From Ilex aquifolium (lineage: Eukaryota > Streptophyta > Magnoliopsida > Aquifoliales > Aquifoliaceae), in NCBI GenBank assembly GCA_951799425.1, contig OX637394.1, positions 27,688,001-27,752,000 of the forward strand: DNA of 64,000 nucleotides, given 5' to 3'. Positions 11,239 through 22,901 of this stretch are shown here, piece by piece. Positions within the stretch are counted from its first letter, which is position 1; every line of letters starts with the position of its first letter. Position numbers and translations under genes: made by a program. The notes under the pieces were generated by a model. The model worked only from the letters and a program-made list of their open reading frames with translations. It ran no database searches and was not told where the DNA came from.

Positions 11239-12069
11239 TTAGCGCCAACATAGGCCAAGAAGGCTCGAAAAACCTCCAAAAGTTCAAGGCACACAAACCA
11301 CCAACTTTTATGGGAGGGGTGGATCTGATGGTGGTCAACCATTGGTTCCAACAATTATACAAGATCTTCGAGGCTGTGGAGATCAAATCCAACGCCACTA
11401 AGATCATGCTGGCAACATTCCAGCTTGAGGGAGAGGCCTATTTATGGTGGAATTGGGCAAAGACCTCAAAGAACATTGAGGCAATGACATGGGAAGAGTT
11501 CTTCGAGCTCTTCATGGGAAAGTATTTCCCATCAGATGTTCAGCAAGTAAAAGCCCAGGAATTCTTAGATTTAAAGCAAAGGAACATGAAAGTGATGGAG
11601 TACGTAGCTAAGTTCACCGAGCTAGCCCATTTCACCGATGACTATGTGGCCACAAATTTGACCAAAATGAGGAGGTTCGAGGATGACTTGAAGTTATCCA
11701 TCCGGAGCAAGATTGTAGGCCACCGCCTACAAGACTTAAACTCAATGGTCGAGACAGTCATGACCATTGAGAGGGAAGTGGAAGATGCCAAAAGCATCCG
11801 AGAGGCGGGTGCTAAGGATAAAAAAGAAAGAGGGTCAATCCTCTTCCACTAGTTTGGGGAAGAAACAAAGAATATCTACCCCACAAGGGTATCAAGGGCA
11901 GAGCCGAGGCTATCAAGGCCAAGACCAATGTCAATCCTCCCTAGGTGGGAGAAATTTCAAGGCGTTCTATCAGGCTGGCCAGAAGATATGCTACATATGC
12001 TACCAACCGGGCCATTTAAAACGGGATTGTCCTAAGAGTCAAGGATCCCAGAGCTACGGGACATCTTAG
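11239..12069 (+). pseudogene. Element B gag remnant
   Basis: The stretch 'KPPTFMGGVDLMVVNHWFQQLYKIFEAVE' begins the retrotransposon Gag core, followed by 'LATFQLEGEAYLWWNWAK' and 'FMGKYFPSDVQQVKAQEFLDLKQ', all typical for Tekay-type Gag. A CCHC knuckle, CYICYQPGHLKRDC, is encoded near 11990-12035, followed by a Gly/Gln-rich linker (to about 12290). Part of a larger broken gene. Confidence 0.8.
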
Positions 12070-12289
12070 TCCCATTTATCGATGGGGCATCCATAGAAGT
12101 TTTTCACTCCACCTTATCCCACCATGGGCTAGGGAAGTCAGTTTCAGTTTCAAGATGCTACACAGACACCTACTACTTCATGAGCGAGGACTCCACAATT
12201 AGGTTAGATGGGCCAGGGTTTGGGCCGAGGCCAAGGACAGGGCTTGCAAGTAAGGACTTCAGGGACCCAGGGTCGAGTCTACGCCATCA

Positions 12290-15200
12290 CACCTCAGACT
12301 GAGCTGATGGATCAATCAGTGATTCACAGTATATTTCCCCTCTCTCACTTATGGACAAGGGTGTTATTTGATTCGAGTGCATCTTATTCATTCATTATTG
12401 CATCATGTGTAAAGGACTTAGGCTTAGAGGTTGAGACCTTAGAGGAGCCATTGCATGTGAATTCTCCCCTAAGAGCTAGGGTTCGCATTGATAAGATATG
12501 TTGGGGATGTGAGTTAGAGATCTAGGAAATTCTACTCACCATGGACCTTAGAGTCATAGACATGTCAGATTTTGACATCATCCTTAGGATGGATTGGTTG
12601 GCGGCACACTAAGTCATCATCGTTTTTTATCGAAAGAGGGTCACTACTTATACACCAGAGGGTGTTTGTTTCAAATTTCATGGAGAAAAGCACCATGTTT
12701 TACCCTAAGCCATGTATGACTCTCATTGGCAAGGACATTTAATGGTTTTGGCTTGCGAGCCTTACACTTAAGGACGAGGCAAGACAAGAGTTGGGTCTAC
12801 CTTGGGTAGTTTGTGAGTATGCTGATGTTTCCTAGACAAGTTACTAGGATTACCTCCACATCAGGATGTAGACTTTGCTATTTATTTATAACCTGGTGCA
12901 TCCCTTATTTTTATGACACCGCATAGGATGGCACCTGTGGAGTTGAAAGAGCTCAAGGTCTAGTTGCAAGACTTGTTGGACAAGGGTTTCATTAGACCAA
13001 GTACCTCACCTTAGGTTGCTCTGATATTGTTTGCCAAGAAGAAGAATAGGACTCTCTGGCTATGTATTGACTACTGACAATTGAATCGGTCACCATCAAG
13101 AACAAGTATCCATTCCCACACATAGATGACTTTTTTGATTAACTAAGAGGGGCACGGGTCTAGTCCAAGATAGATCTGCATACGAGATACCATTAGTTAA
13201 GGATTAGGGAGACCGATATCCCTAAGATAACATTTAGGACACGATACAAGCATTTTGAGTTTATCGTTATGCCCTTTGGTTTGACGAATGCTCTAGCGGC
13301 ATTCATGGACCTCATGCACATGTGTTCCAACCTTATTTAGATTAGTTTGTCGTGGTCTTTGTTGATGACATCTCTACTCTAAGTTTGAGGAGGAGCATGA
13401 GGGTCACTTGAGGATCGCTCTCCAGACCTTGAGAGACCACCAGTTGTACTCCAAGTCCAGCAAGTGTGAATTTTGGTTGTCAAAGGTGAATTTTTTGGGC
13501 CACGTTGTGTCCACTACGGGTGTGTTAATGGACCTAGAGAAGGTTGAGGCAGTTACAAGTTGGGAGAGGCCTAAGTCAGTCATCGAGATACACAGTTTCT
13601 TGGGATTGATGGGGTACTATCGGAGATTCATCGAAGACTTCTCCCGATTAGAAGACCCTATGAAAAAATTTATAAGAAAGGAGGTCAAATTCTAGTGGGA
13701 TGACTCATGTGAAAGGGAATTCTAGGAGTTGAAGAGGAGGCTTACTTCAGCTTCTATCCTTAAAGTGCCAGAGAGGGGGCAGAGGTAAATAGTCTATTAT
13801 GATGCCTCAAAGAACGGACTTGGATGTGTATTGATGCAGTCCGGGAGGGTGGTAACTTATGATTCATGGCAGTTAAAGAGTTACGAGTAGAACTACCCCA
13901 CTCACGACATGGAGTTGGTGTTCATTGTCTTTGCTTTGAAGACATGGCACCACTATCTGTACGGACAGCAGTTTGAGGTGTTTTCTGACCACAAGAATCT
14001 TAAGTACATCTTCACACAGTGGGACCTCAACATGAGGCAATACAGGTGGATGGAGTACTTGGAGGACTATAACTTCACTTTGCATTACCATTCTGGTTAG
14101 ACAAATGTGGTGGTCAATGCACTCAGTCGGAATTTATGTGGAGTCTTTGCTAGAATAGCTTCGCGGAAGTGGCGGATGCTCGAGATTGTGAGGCAGTTCG
14201 GGCTACACTACAGGGTTAGGCTCAGGGCACTTTGGTAAGTCTAGTGGCTATGTCATCCTTACCGAGCAGGGTGATTGAGTCCCAAGGGTAAGACACGGAG
14301 ATGACAGCATCAGGGACTGGGTACAATCTGATACAAGTGACGAAGGTTGGGCCATTCACGTTAATGGCAGTCTTCGATTCAGGGGAAGTCTTCTATAGAT
14401 TTTAGGGACAAAATCCTCAGGGAGTTTCATTGCTCCTATTTTGTTGTATATCCATGTGGCATGAAAATGTACCACAATCTTCGAAGCCTGTAATACTGGA
14501 GTGGGATGAAGAGACACGTCGAAGACTTTGTTAATAGATATCTCACGTGTTAGCAGGCTATGGCTGAACACCAGAGACTAGCAGGGTTGCTCCAACCTTT
14601 GGAGGTGGCTGAGTGGAAGTGGGAACACGTCACTATGGATTTTGTGACCCACTTACCACAGACTTCACGTAGGCATGACATAGTGTGGGTGATTGTGGAC
14701 TGACATATGAAGTTGGCACACTTTTTGGTTGTGCAAATGACTTTCACACTAGAGAAATTCTACAAGTTGTATATACGAGAGATAGTCCGGTTACATGGGG
14801 TACCCGTATCTATTGTATCGGATTGGGATCCCAAGTTCACCACCCATTTCTGGGAGAGCTTTCAACGGGCTATAGGGACACATTTGATGATGAACACAAC
14901 TTTTCATCCCCAGACAGATGGTCATTCGGAGAGGACCATCCAGACTTTAGAGAACATACTTCGCACATGCGTCCTTGGTTTTAAGGGTAGCTGGGAAGAG
15001 CACTTGCCCTTAGTGGCGTTCGTCTACAACAATAGTTACCAGGCGAGCATACAGATGGCACCCTAAGAGACACTTTATGGGAGGCCATGCCATTCTTCGG
15101 TCTGTTGGATGGAGGTTGGAGAGGGACCTTCCACGGGTCCGGAGTTGATTATGGACACCTCAGAAAAGGTGGACTTGATATGAAAGTGTCTTCTTACAAA

Positions 15201-15690
15201 ACAGAGCCGGAAGAAGAGCTACGCTGACAGACAGCGGAGACCTCTGGAGTTCGAGGTTGGAGATCACGTCTTCTTGAAGATTATGCCTAAGAGGGGAGTT
15301 GTTAGGTTCAAGAAGCGGGGAAAGCTGTCGTCGAGGTATATCGGGCCCTTCAAGTTACTCGAAAGGGTTGGTATAGTTACTTAATGGTTGCCATTACCGC
15401 CAAATCTATTTGGTGTTCACGCAGTGTTCCATGTCCCCATGCTTCGAAAGTATACTCCAGATCATACGCAGTGGTGGATTGGGGTGAGCTGGTTGTTGAT
15501 GCGGATAGGACCTTCGAGGAGGGACCAATGCATATCATGGATAGCCAAGAGCATTTTTTTTGAGGCAAGACTATGAAGGTAGTGAAGGTGCTGTGGCAGC
15601 ACCGTGGTGTGGACGAGACAACATGAGAGCGTGAGGACACTATTCGGGCTACCTATCCGTTCTTGTTTTAGGATAGAGGTAAATCTCTTG
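12290..15690 (+). pseudogene. Element B pol remnant: protease, reverse transcriptase, RNase H, integrase, chromodomain-like end
   Basis: Protease-like 'VLFDSSASYSFI' is near 12360. Reverse-transcriptase pieces follow from about 12900, including 'HRMAPVELKELK', 'LIRPSTSP'-like sequence, and 'NFLGHVVSTTGVLMD' with '[19 protein letters not shown]' around 13490-13650. RNase H ('[28 protein letters not shown]') is at 13900-14100. Integrase core pieces lie at 14600-15080 ('IVSDWDPKFT', '[16 protein letters not shown]', '[13 protein letters not shown]'). The end region 'VGDHVFLK...RGVVRF' and '[17 protein letters not shown]' with a degenerate chromodomain-like tail runs to about 15670. Compare the better-preserved D (53934-55828). 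Badly broken. Confidence 0.8.
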
Positions 15691-15770
15691 TGGTTATAGA
15701 GAATTATATGACTTATTGTATATGCATGTCGTTATATGTGCATGTGTGAGCAATTTCGGGGACGAAATTC

Positions 15771-15786
15771 CTTTAAGGAGGAAGAA
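15771..15786 (+). promoter_or_regulatory. Polypurine tract of element B
   Basis: A 'ttaaggaggaagaa' purine run follows 'tttcggggacgaaat' and directly precedes the LTR start TGTAAAACC. The same arrangement marks the 3' LTR starts of C (38439) and D (55921). Confidence 0.8.
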
Positions 15787-18423
15787 TGTAAAACCAGAAA
15801 AAATTAAAATTTTAAGACAAATTAGCCATTACGGTACGGGTTGAAAAACCAAATTTTTCTAAAACTCGGATAATGAAATGGATCTCACCATTAGATTAGT
15901 CTCGTGAAATCTAGCTACATAGTCAATTTTCATCGAATTCAGAGTAATCAGATTTCTCACGTTTTTTGAGGCGATCAGGCATCACGCGACTAAAATAAAC
16001 ACAATCAGGATTTAATTGCGAAAGCCAAGAAATAATTTAAACTTAGTTCAATAAAAATGTACTGAACCTAAAATGGGACAAGATTAATTGATTTATGATA
16101 AAATTTGATCAAAAAAAAGAGGGACGTGTGGTGCATTGTGCACCAAGTATCCAAGGGGTATAAAAAAGGGAAAAAAAATCAGATTTTCCCCCCATTTATG
16201 CCCCTGCATTTTCTGGAAAAGAGAGACAGAAAGAGGAGACAGAAAAACCAAGAGCTCTTCGTCTTTTACCTCCGATCTACAGCAATCCGACGATCGGATC
16301 TCTTCGGGCCAAGAACAAAAGTTGTTCTACGCGACGAGAGCTACACGGCTATACCAAAGATCGGGCCTTTTCTACAAAATCTCAAAGTCGAAATTTTTTG
16401 ATCAAAGCTTTGAAGCTTGATTTGGGATCTTTGGGACTTGTTCTATGCGAATATACACCACAAGAGGTAAGGTTCCTTTCCAAACTAAATTTATTTCCAA
16501 CCTAGGGTTGAATTATGAAATTAGTAGGGTGTTAGAGATGTAATCTAATGTATTACAAATACCTAGTGTAGTTGAAATGTGGAAAAATGGGTATATGAAT
16601 ATGTTAAAACCAATTCTTGTATGATTTGGTTTGATGAAATTGCTTAGTTTTGAATTTTATGAAGAATGTGTTGCTTGGACATGCTATGTGTTTACATTTG
16701 TGCCTTGAAGGTGATTGATAAAATGTCTATGAATGATTAAATGTGTTATTTTAAATGAAAATGATAAAACATGTTTAGTGGAGATTGTTGAATGTAATTA
16801 TATGCTTTATGATATAATTGACATTTGAGAAATTGGGAATGTTGGTGGAAATTGAATATGTTGATAATATGGTCATGATATGATGGACATGATATTGTAC
16901 TTGCAATTGTCCATTACATTTGTATATGTACGGGTAGTATCGCATTCGTAGGCATTCGACATGAGTGTGGGTGTGTGTGTGTGCATGGTTTTGATCAAAC
17001 ACCATCCCTGGTGGGTTGATACGTGGGCTCAGAAAGGTTAGACCTAGGTTCAACTGACTCGCACAAGTTGCATTGAAAACATGTGTTAGGGTTAGCAAGA
17101 AGGGTTAAATTCTCCCTCGGGTGCAAGACCCGGTAATTTTGAATACACATTCCTATTGGTATTGAGTCTATAAAGTGTGTCGACATACGTGGAGCCATTG
17201 GTGGAGGTCCAGAGATACCATGTCAGTTGGATACCCATTGGTGGAAGTTCATAAATAACCATCCCAAGAAAGACACAAGATTTTATAAAATGGTCATTGG
17301 ATGTGGAATATCAATGGCAAGGGCTTGGAATGCCCATATGCATAAGCAGGACATGACATGTGTTATGGGAGCCGGTGGAGGGCTTGGGTTTGCATTGCTA
17401 CGTGAGTTTCATCTCAAGGCATGGCATGAATTAGTAGCATTCACTTGGGAAATGAATTTATTTGAATAGATGCTTGATTTGTTGAATTACATGTGACATT
17501 CCATATGCATCTGGGTTGGGAAGTAGCCTCCTTAGGAGATACCCTATTGAGCGCGGCTCACCCTTTATGAAAACATATTTCAAGTGTTGGATAAGTGCCG
17601 GTGGACGGCCCTCATTTGGGCCCTTATTGATGAAGGAGCTGAAATGTGGCTTTTAAATTGCATTTTCTAAATCAATCACGTAAATTTTGTTTTGAACTTG
17701 TATATTGTAATAGAGTATGTAATGAGACTCTATTGGACAATGTTTTCATGTAAATGAATGAATGTATCAAGTATGGTATGAGATTGGATGGTTAAGGGTT
17801 GAAAATTGGTGAAATTTGGAAAAATCTAGGCTTAGGTATTGGTACCTAAGTGAATAGGTCCTGGTACCACGCTGTCAGATGACCCAGGTACCGGTACCTA
17901 GGCTTACAGGTACCGGTACCTGGATTCCAGTTGGCTCAGGTACCGGTATCTAGGTCTTAGGTACCGGTACCTAGGCCTTAGGTACCGGTACCCCGATGAA
18001 CAGTGGGCTCAAGTACGGATATTAGGGTATCAGGTATCGGTACCTAGCAAACAGAAGGCTCAGGTACTAGTACCACTTATACAAGGTACCGTTACCTCTT
18101 CCCAAAACATAAAATTTTAAAATGTAACACTGATGGGCCTTCACTTTTTGAACGATCCACTGTGGATGATGTAAATGGATAATAATAAACTTATATTCTG
18201 GGATGTGGACCTTGGAATGGTCATGTGGTTAGTACGTGTACAAGTTATGTGTTGGGTAGTTCTCCTGTACAAAGGAGACTCTGCCCAAATTCTGTTTTAG
18301 TTATGATCTCAGTGAATGGGGTGTAACGACGTGGTATCAGGTTATATGGTACTCATGGGTATTTCTGCGAGTTGATGGGTGATCAACGGGTTAAGAAAGG
18401 ACTGCCGAATTTTTGGGGCGCCA
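15787..18423 (+). repeat. 3' LTR of element B
   Basis: It starts TGTAAAACC after the polypurine tract and ends near 'ttttggggcgcca', equivalent to the D LTR end 'ttttggggcgtcaca'. At about 2,637 bp it is long, as in D (2,385 bp). A TATA-like 'gtataaaaaaggg' lies near 16150. A (GT)n run is at about 16966-16984. The stretch 17838-18110 is an array of GGTACCGGTACC-type palindromes. It abuts element F at about 18424. No genes are supported inside. Confidence 0.8.
17838..18110 (+). repeat. Palindrome array GGTACCGGTACC in the LTR of element B
   Basis: At least five perfect or near-perfect copies of a 12-bp self-complementary unit with a CCGG centre are spread over about 270 bp, separated by 15-25 bp spacers, with several degenerate copies at the edges. 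They lie about 300-600 bp before the LTR end and far downstream of the TATA-like box. The same 12-mer occurs in the unrelated Athila-type LTR N (32521-32561). Confidence 0.85.
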
Positions 18424-19151
18424 TAGTGGGAAAGAGGTTGACAAAACCATCATGTTTACAGTCTCTAAACCTACAAAAAAAGAGACTCAGGGTACCTCTA
18501 AGGATAGTGAGACAATTGAGCTACCAGAGGTTATTAAGTTTAATGAAATTACATGTCCTATTCCTGCACCCTACCCTCACAGATTGAAAATGCATGGTAA
18601 ACAAACTAACAATGCTGAAATCCTTGATTTCTTTAAGCAAGTAAAAATTAATATTCCATTACTTTATGCTATTCGACAAGTGCCATCATATGTGAAGTTC
18701 TTAAAGGACCTTTGCACTATCAAAAGAAAATTAAATATTCAAAAAAATGTATTCTTGAAAGAGTGGGTTAATTTTATCTTGCAAACCAATACTCCACCCA
18801 AGTACAAAGTTCTCAGTTGTCCCACAGTTTCTATTATCATTAGGGACTTTCGGGTGGAGCAAGCACTACTAGACTTGGGTGCGAGTGTAAATCTCCTACC
18901 CTTCTCGGTATACAAGCAACAAGGTTTGGGAGAGTTGAATCCTACATCGATTACTCTCCAACATGCAGATTGGAGTGTGAAGTTGCCGAGGGGGACAGTG
19001 GAAGAATGGATAGGTTTTACTTCCTTGATGAGTTTATAGTTCTTGATGCTACACCTATTGCTAACCCTTCTGCTCAGATTATAATAATTTTAGGACCATT
19101 CTTAGCCATATCAAATGCATCGCTAAATTTTCAAAGTGGTGTCATGAAATG
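18424..19151 (+). pseudogene. Element F gag end and protease region
   Basis: The translation matches E and A: '[36 protein letters not shown]', then the protease active site [16 protein letters not shown] (around 18870-18915), then 'PTSITLQHADWSVKLPRG'. The solo LTR interrupts it at 19151. Sequence after the solo LTR (20672 onward, 'ttcatttggaaatatgacc') still resembles the protease-tail sequence of E. Broken. Confidence 0.8.
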
Positions 19152-20666
19152 TGACTTGATCTTAATCGTACACCCAAGTATAAGTGGTCAAGTTTTAATA
19201 TTATTCGGTTAAGTCTAAGGTCGAATCCACACGGATTTATCTGTTGGAACTCAAAATAGAAAAGGTAAGATTGTCGTGCGCATGCATTACAACAGCTTGT
19301 GATGTGAACTTAGAATTGATAAGTAAAAACTTAAACTAAACTTTTGATTACAAAAATTGAAAAATGCTACTCTTTAGTTCAAGGATTCAACATGCATCCT
19401 ATTGTTTGACTATGTAAATGCCACCTTACAGCAATTAACTCCTGTGTCAATAGAAGTTTAACTGGTAGGCCTGATATATAAGTTGAACCATATCACAGCA
19501 ACGGTTAAGTTAGCCGGAAGGTCTATGCACCTTACAACAACCAAATAACCCTAGTAAACCTGATGGTGAGCCATTCAAAAGGTTTACTATAGCTATTTGA
19601 TCGGCAAGTCTATGATTCAATGAAAATGGAGTTCCAGTTTATGCATTGAATCAAAAGCATTGACTATGGCAAGATTTAACCCGTCTATAACCAATCTACT
19701 GATTATTACATAAATCTCAACCATGTGCGTCATTGAATCAAGCATGAAGTATATAATAATGTATAGATGAAATGGTATACAACAATAATTTTAGCTCGGC
19801 ACTCGTAACCATGAGCATATAGTAATACGATACCAAATAGAAATAAAAACCATCCATCACTTAAGGGAGGTATAATCACTAAAGCATAGGTAAAACATCA
19901 GCATTTCCATAATACAAACAATATTACACATGTCTTCACCCTTTACTAAAGAGTATAAATAGACTACTCACAGTTCATTGCTATAGACGAGCAAGAAGGG
20001 CAAGACAATCCCATTACAATGCAACACAAATACATCCTTCCTCGAGGAATATTTGAAACACCCTCACTCTTATTACCAACTAGGGAGAAAAAGTGAGAAA
20101 GGTTCAACCCTCCAAGTATAAAAGAATACAAAGAAATGTAGAAGAGAATTTTTCCAGGGAGTGTTTAGAGTAGGGTATTCTTCTCTAAGACTTTTCCTCT
20201 TCAAAGACTGGAAGATCCTCCTTCAAAATGAACCCGAACCTGCCTATTTATAGGCGTCAAGACCTGATTAAGGCGGTAGACACCCAAGGTAACCAATCAG
20301 GAGTTTTGTTGCATCAAGATACCAATGGGAAAGAAGCTTGAAGTTGAGGCGGTTAAGGCAACCGTCTGGACGCCGCCGCCACCATCTGGACGGTGCTCAT
20401 ACTCTGGATTTTGCCTTGCAGCCTCCTTTGTTGACTTCTTTGACTTCGGCCACCATCCGGATGGTGAGCTTCTTGCTGAAATTCCTTTCCTTTTGTTCCT
20501 CTTTCACGATTTAATCCTCCAAGTTTCCTTTATTAAGTACGAAACCTACAAAATATATAATTTAAACATTAATCATAATATAATCTTAATTAATCACTTT
20601 AAATCAATTAACGCACGTAATTAACCCTAAACCCTAATTCATTTATGCACTTTTTAGGGTTAATCA
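19152..20666 (-). repeat. Solo LTR S (1,515 bp) with 5-bp target duplication AAATG
   Basis: The inserted block starts TG and ends CA on the plus strand and is flanked by AAATG at 19147-19151 and 20667-20671. No internal retrotransposon sequence is inside, so it is a solo LTR formed by LTR-LTR recombination. Orientation is minus: read on that strand, palindromes (CACCATCCGGATGGTG at 20451-20466 and a near copy at 20380-20395) precede a TATAAATA box (20245-20252), and the end carries 'gtggattcgacct...cttgggtgtac', similar to the end of LTR J (61799-61885). A short 'accctaaaccctaa' (near 20623) is not a telomere. Confidence 0.9.
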
Positions 20667-20830
20667 AAATGTTCATTTGGAAATATGACCATTGAATTTA
20701 ACATTTTTTATGTGGTTAAGCAACCAAGTGGTGAGGGAGAATTTTGAGCTTCTCTCTAGGTGTTTTCCTTCCCTTATCTTTTTCATTTTTCTCATTGCAT
20801 TAATTCTTTTACATTAAGGACAATGCATAG

Positions 20831-20847
20831 CTTAAGTTGGGGGTGAG
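20831..20847 (+). promoter_or_regulatory. Internal polypurine tract of element F
   Basis: 'cttaagttgggggtgagg' follows 'aaggacaatgcat' as in A, E and N. Its role as a central primer for plus-strand synthesis is inferred from likeness to the terminal tract. Confidence 0.5.
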
Positions 20848-21139
20848 GGTTACATCACTGGAAGGAAAAGATAAAATTAAATTTTAAAATTAAAATTTTG
20901 AAAAATCAATAAAAAGGAAAGATGTCTATCTAGATTCTATTATTGTTTCATATTGCTGTGAAATTTAGATTTGGTATTAGAAAATCGGATTTATTGCATA
21001 TAGTACTCTATAGGATTTTATTTTATGTTTGAGTATCATACTTATGTTGTATTTGAAACTCAAAAATATGTTCACCATGAGCATGTTAATTTTTGTAATT
21101 TATTGAATAAGGTTTATAATTTGAAAGAGCTTGACATCT

Positions 21140-22400
21140 ATAGTAGAGATGCATGTATATACCCTGTAAGTTTTGTGTCTATCATTTTTAGAGATTTAGA
21201 ATACATTTACTCAAAGAATATTCTTTCCAATTCAATTTCATTAAATAATATCATTATTTTGCTTTTTTTAGTAGCATATGGGTGATTAGTTGGTTATATC
21301 TCAAAAATAAGAAATAATGTTTCATGCTTTCTGAGAAATGATTTTAGGTAAATTTTGGAATTTATTTGAGCTTTAAGCCTATTCTTTCTTTTCATTGTCC
21401 TTAGAAGCCGTGATTGAGCTTTAAATTTTTTTTTTTTTTTACTAATTAATAACCAAGCCAAGCATAAAGATGTATACCCTACCCTGGTTATCCTGGGATT
21501 TGCTATGTACTTGCTATATGTTTGGGAATTATTGGTAGAATGCTCAACCATGAAAGAAAGAAGAAGAAGAAGAAAGAATAAAAGAGAAAATTTATGCTAA
21601 AAAAAAAAAAAAGGAGTTGAAAGTGTGAAAAGCCAAAGGTTGTTTACAGGAAGAGAATGAAGGACATATGTTTTTTATGTTATGTCAAAAGAAGAATGCA
21701 AGTGTTGAATAAATAATATGTCCATGGGATAACTTCTTTTGAATAATCATTACCCTTCATTTCTTAAACCTTTACCTAAGGCCACATTACAGCCAGAAAA
21801 AAGTCCTATCTGATTTTAGAGAGTAAGGATGATTGTGTATGCTTTAATGAATAGGGAATATACCAACTGCATTGCTTCTATGTCTCTTAACATTCTTTCA
21901 TGAGATTATGTCAAGGTTGTTTCACTTTGATTGATTCTTTTTATTTGGACATATGTGAGTATACTTTGTTTTTGTCTGCATAAATTCGATCCTCACATAT
22001 AACTTACGAGTGAATAGTCACTATAATCAGAGATTTTCTTTTCTGAGAATGCAAACCTTGGTGAGATTGGCATTGAAGGTAGCATTAGATAGCTACTAGA
22101 GATGTGAACTTTTTTTTGATAAATCTTTTAAATTGCAAATTCATATCACACACACACACACACAAGTTTTGGATGCTAACATAATCATGAATACTCTTAT
22201 ATAGCATTTCATCCTATAATGGAGTTTTCTGTGCATTAATTTGAGTGGATGTGATATGTCTTTAGTTTCATAGTAATTAAGGAATAATAATGTTTCCAGA
22301 TAGGTAAAATTATGTTTGTAGGTATCTTTTCTAGAAACCTTCACAAGACAAAACTCGTCTACTAAGGGTAACCTAGGGGTTTACCGGCTTAGTGCATAGA
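21140..22400 (+). other. Conserved non-coding region of element F
   Basis: It has the same ordered blocks as A, E and N: 'tagagatgcatg...tacatttactcaa' (21144-21211), 'atgattttagg' (about 21340), 'ccgtgattgagctttaa' (about 21407), 'accctggttatcctggga' (about 21480), an A/G-rich tract (21550-21625), 'ctaaggccacattaca' (21776-21795), 'ttcatgagattatgtcaagg' (21896-21916), 'atatgtgagta...ctcacatat' (about 21951-22000), 'cttggtgagattggcattgaag' (about 22057) and a 'gaaacc..cacaagac..ctcgtc' hairpin block (22336-22390). A (CA)n run is at 22148-22165. No coding ORF is supported. Confidence 0.7.
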
Positions 22401-22675
22401 CTAAATGCATTTGTGATTGCCTATGAAAGTGGTTATTTGTTTTACATTTAATTTTTTATTTATTAGATTGTTTTATTATGCTTTAAATTCCTTTGCATTG
22501 TATATATTTTTTAGAATAAATTGCATTGCATATATTCTGAGAATTTTTGGGCACATATGAAATGTGAATAAAGATTTTTATGTGTACAATTTTGAGTCTT
22601 AGGATTTAGATTATTGGTTTAGTTTTTAATTTAAAAAAAATGGAAAATTTAATAAATCTTAGGATTTTTGTCAAG

Positions 22676-22745
22676 ATGAACCGGTAGGTCGAAATCTGCT
22701 TTCTACTGGTTCATCCCTGTTTTGACCGAAAGTTTTAAAAGGGGA
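22676..22745 (+). promoter_or_regulatory. Palindrome-like repeats upstream of element F third ORF
   Basis: 'gaaccggtaggt' and 'ctactggttcatc' flank a spacer and are followed by a TATA-like 'gttttaaaagggg' near 22732. The F LTR has related units between 24845 and 25110 ('ttaccggtag', 'tcggtaggt', 'tagctgtgaa', 'taccagt'). This is the weaker counterpart of the arrangement in E. Confidence 0.4.
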
Positions 22746-22901
22746 TTCTAACGGTTCATTTCATTTCATTCATTCAAACCACAAAGACCCATTCTCTCAA
22801 AATCTCCCCAAGGTGCCGAAAAACCCTACACTACCTTCAAGAGTCTTCCAATCCATGCATTGATCTCATTAACCTTTGATTCCTTGCTTGATTTTCGAAA
22901 A

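Larger units (their letters stand above)
11239..18423 (+). mobile_element. Element B: chromovirus (Tekay-type) Ty3/Gypsy, heavily decayed
   Basis: Recognisable parts are gag with a zinc knuckle, protease/reverse transcriptase, RNase H, integrase with a C-terminal chromodomain-like region, a polypurine tract and a long 3' LTR. The 5' LTR is not in the window; A's LTR abuts B's gag. It is a fossil with well over twenty breaks, and is the oldest-looking element of the window. Its organisation and sequence match C and D, which are less decayed. Confidence 0.82.

Noticed and set aside
17838-18110. CRISPR-like array of regular palindromes
   Set aside because: The repeats are 12-bp self-complementary words with uneven spacers inside a plant LTR, with no cas genes and no prokaryotic context.
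20620-20640. Telomere repeat 'accctaaaccctaa'
   Set aside because: Only about two units, inside solo LTR S; too short for an interstitial telomere claim.
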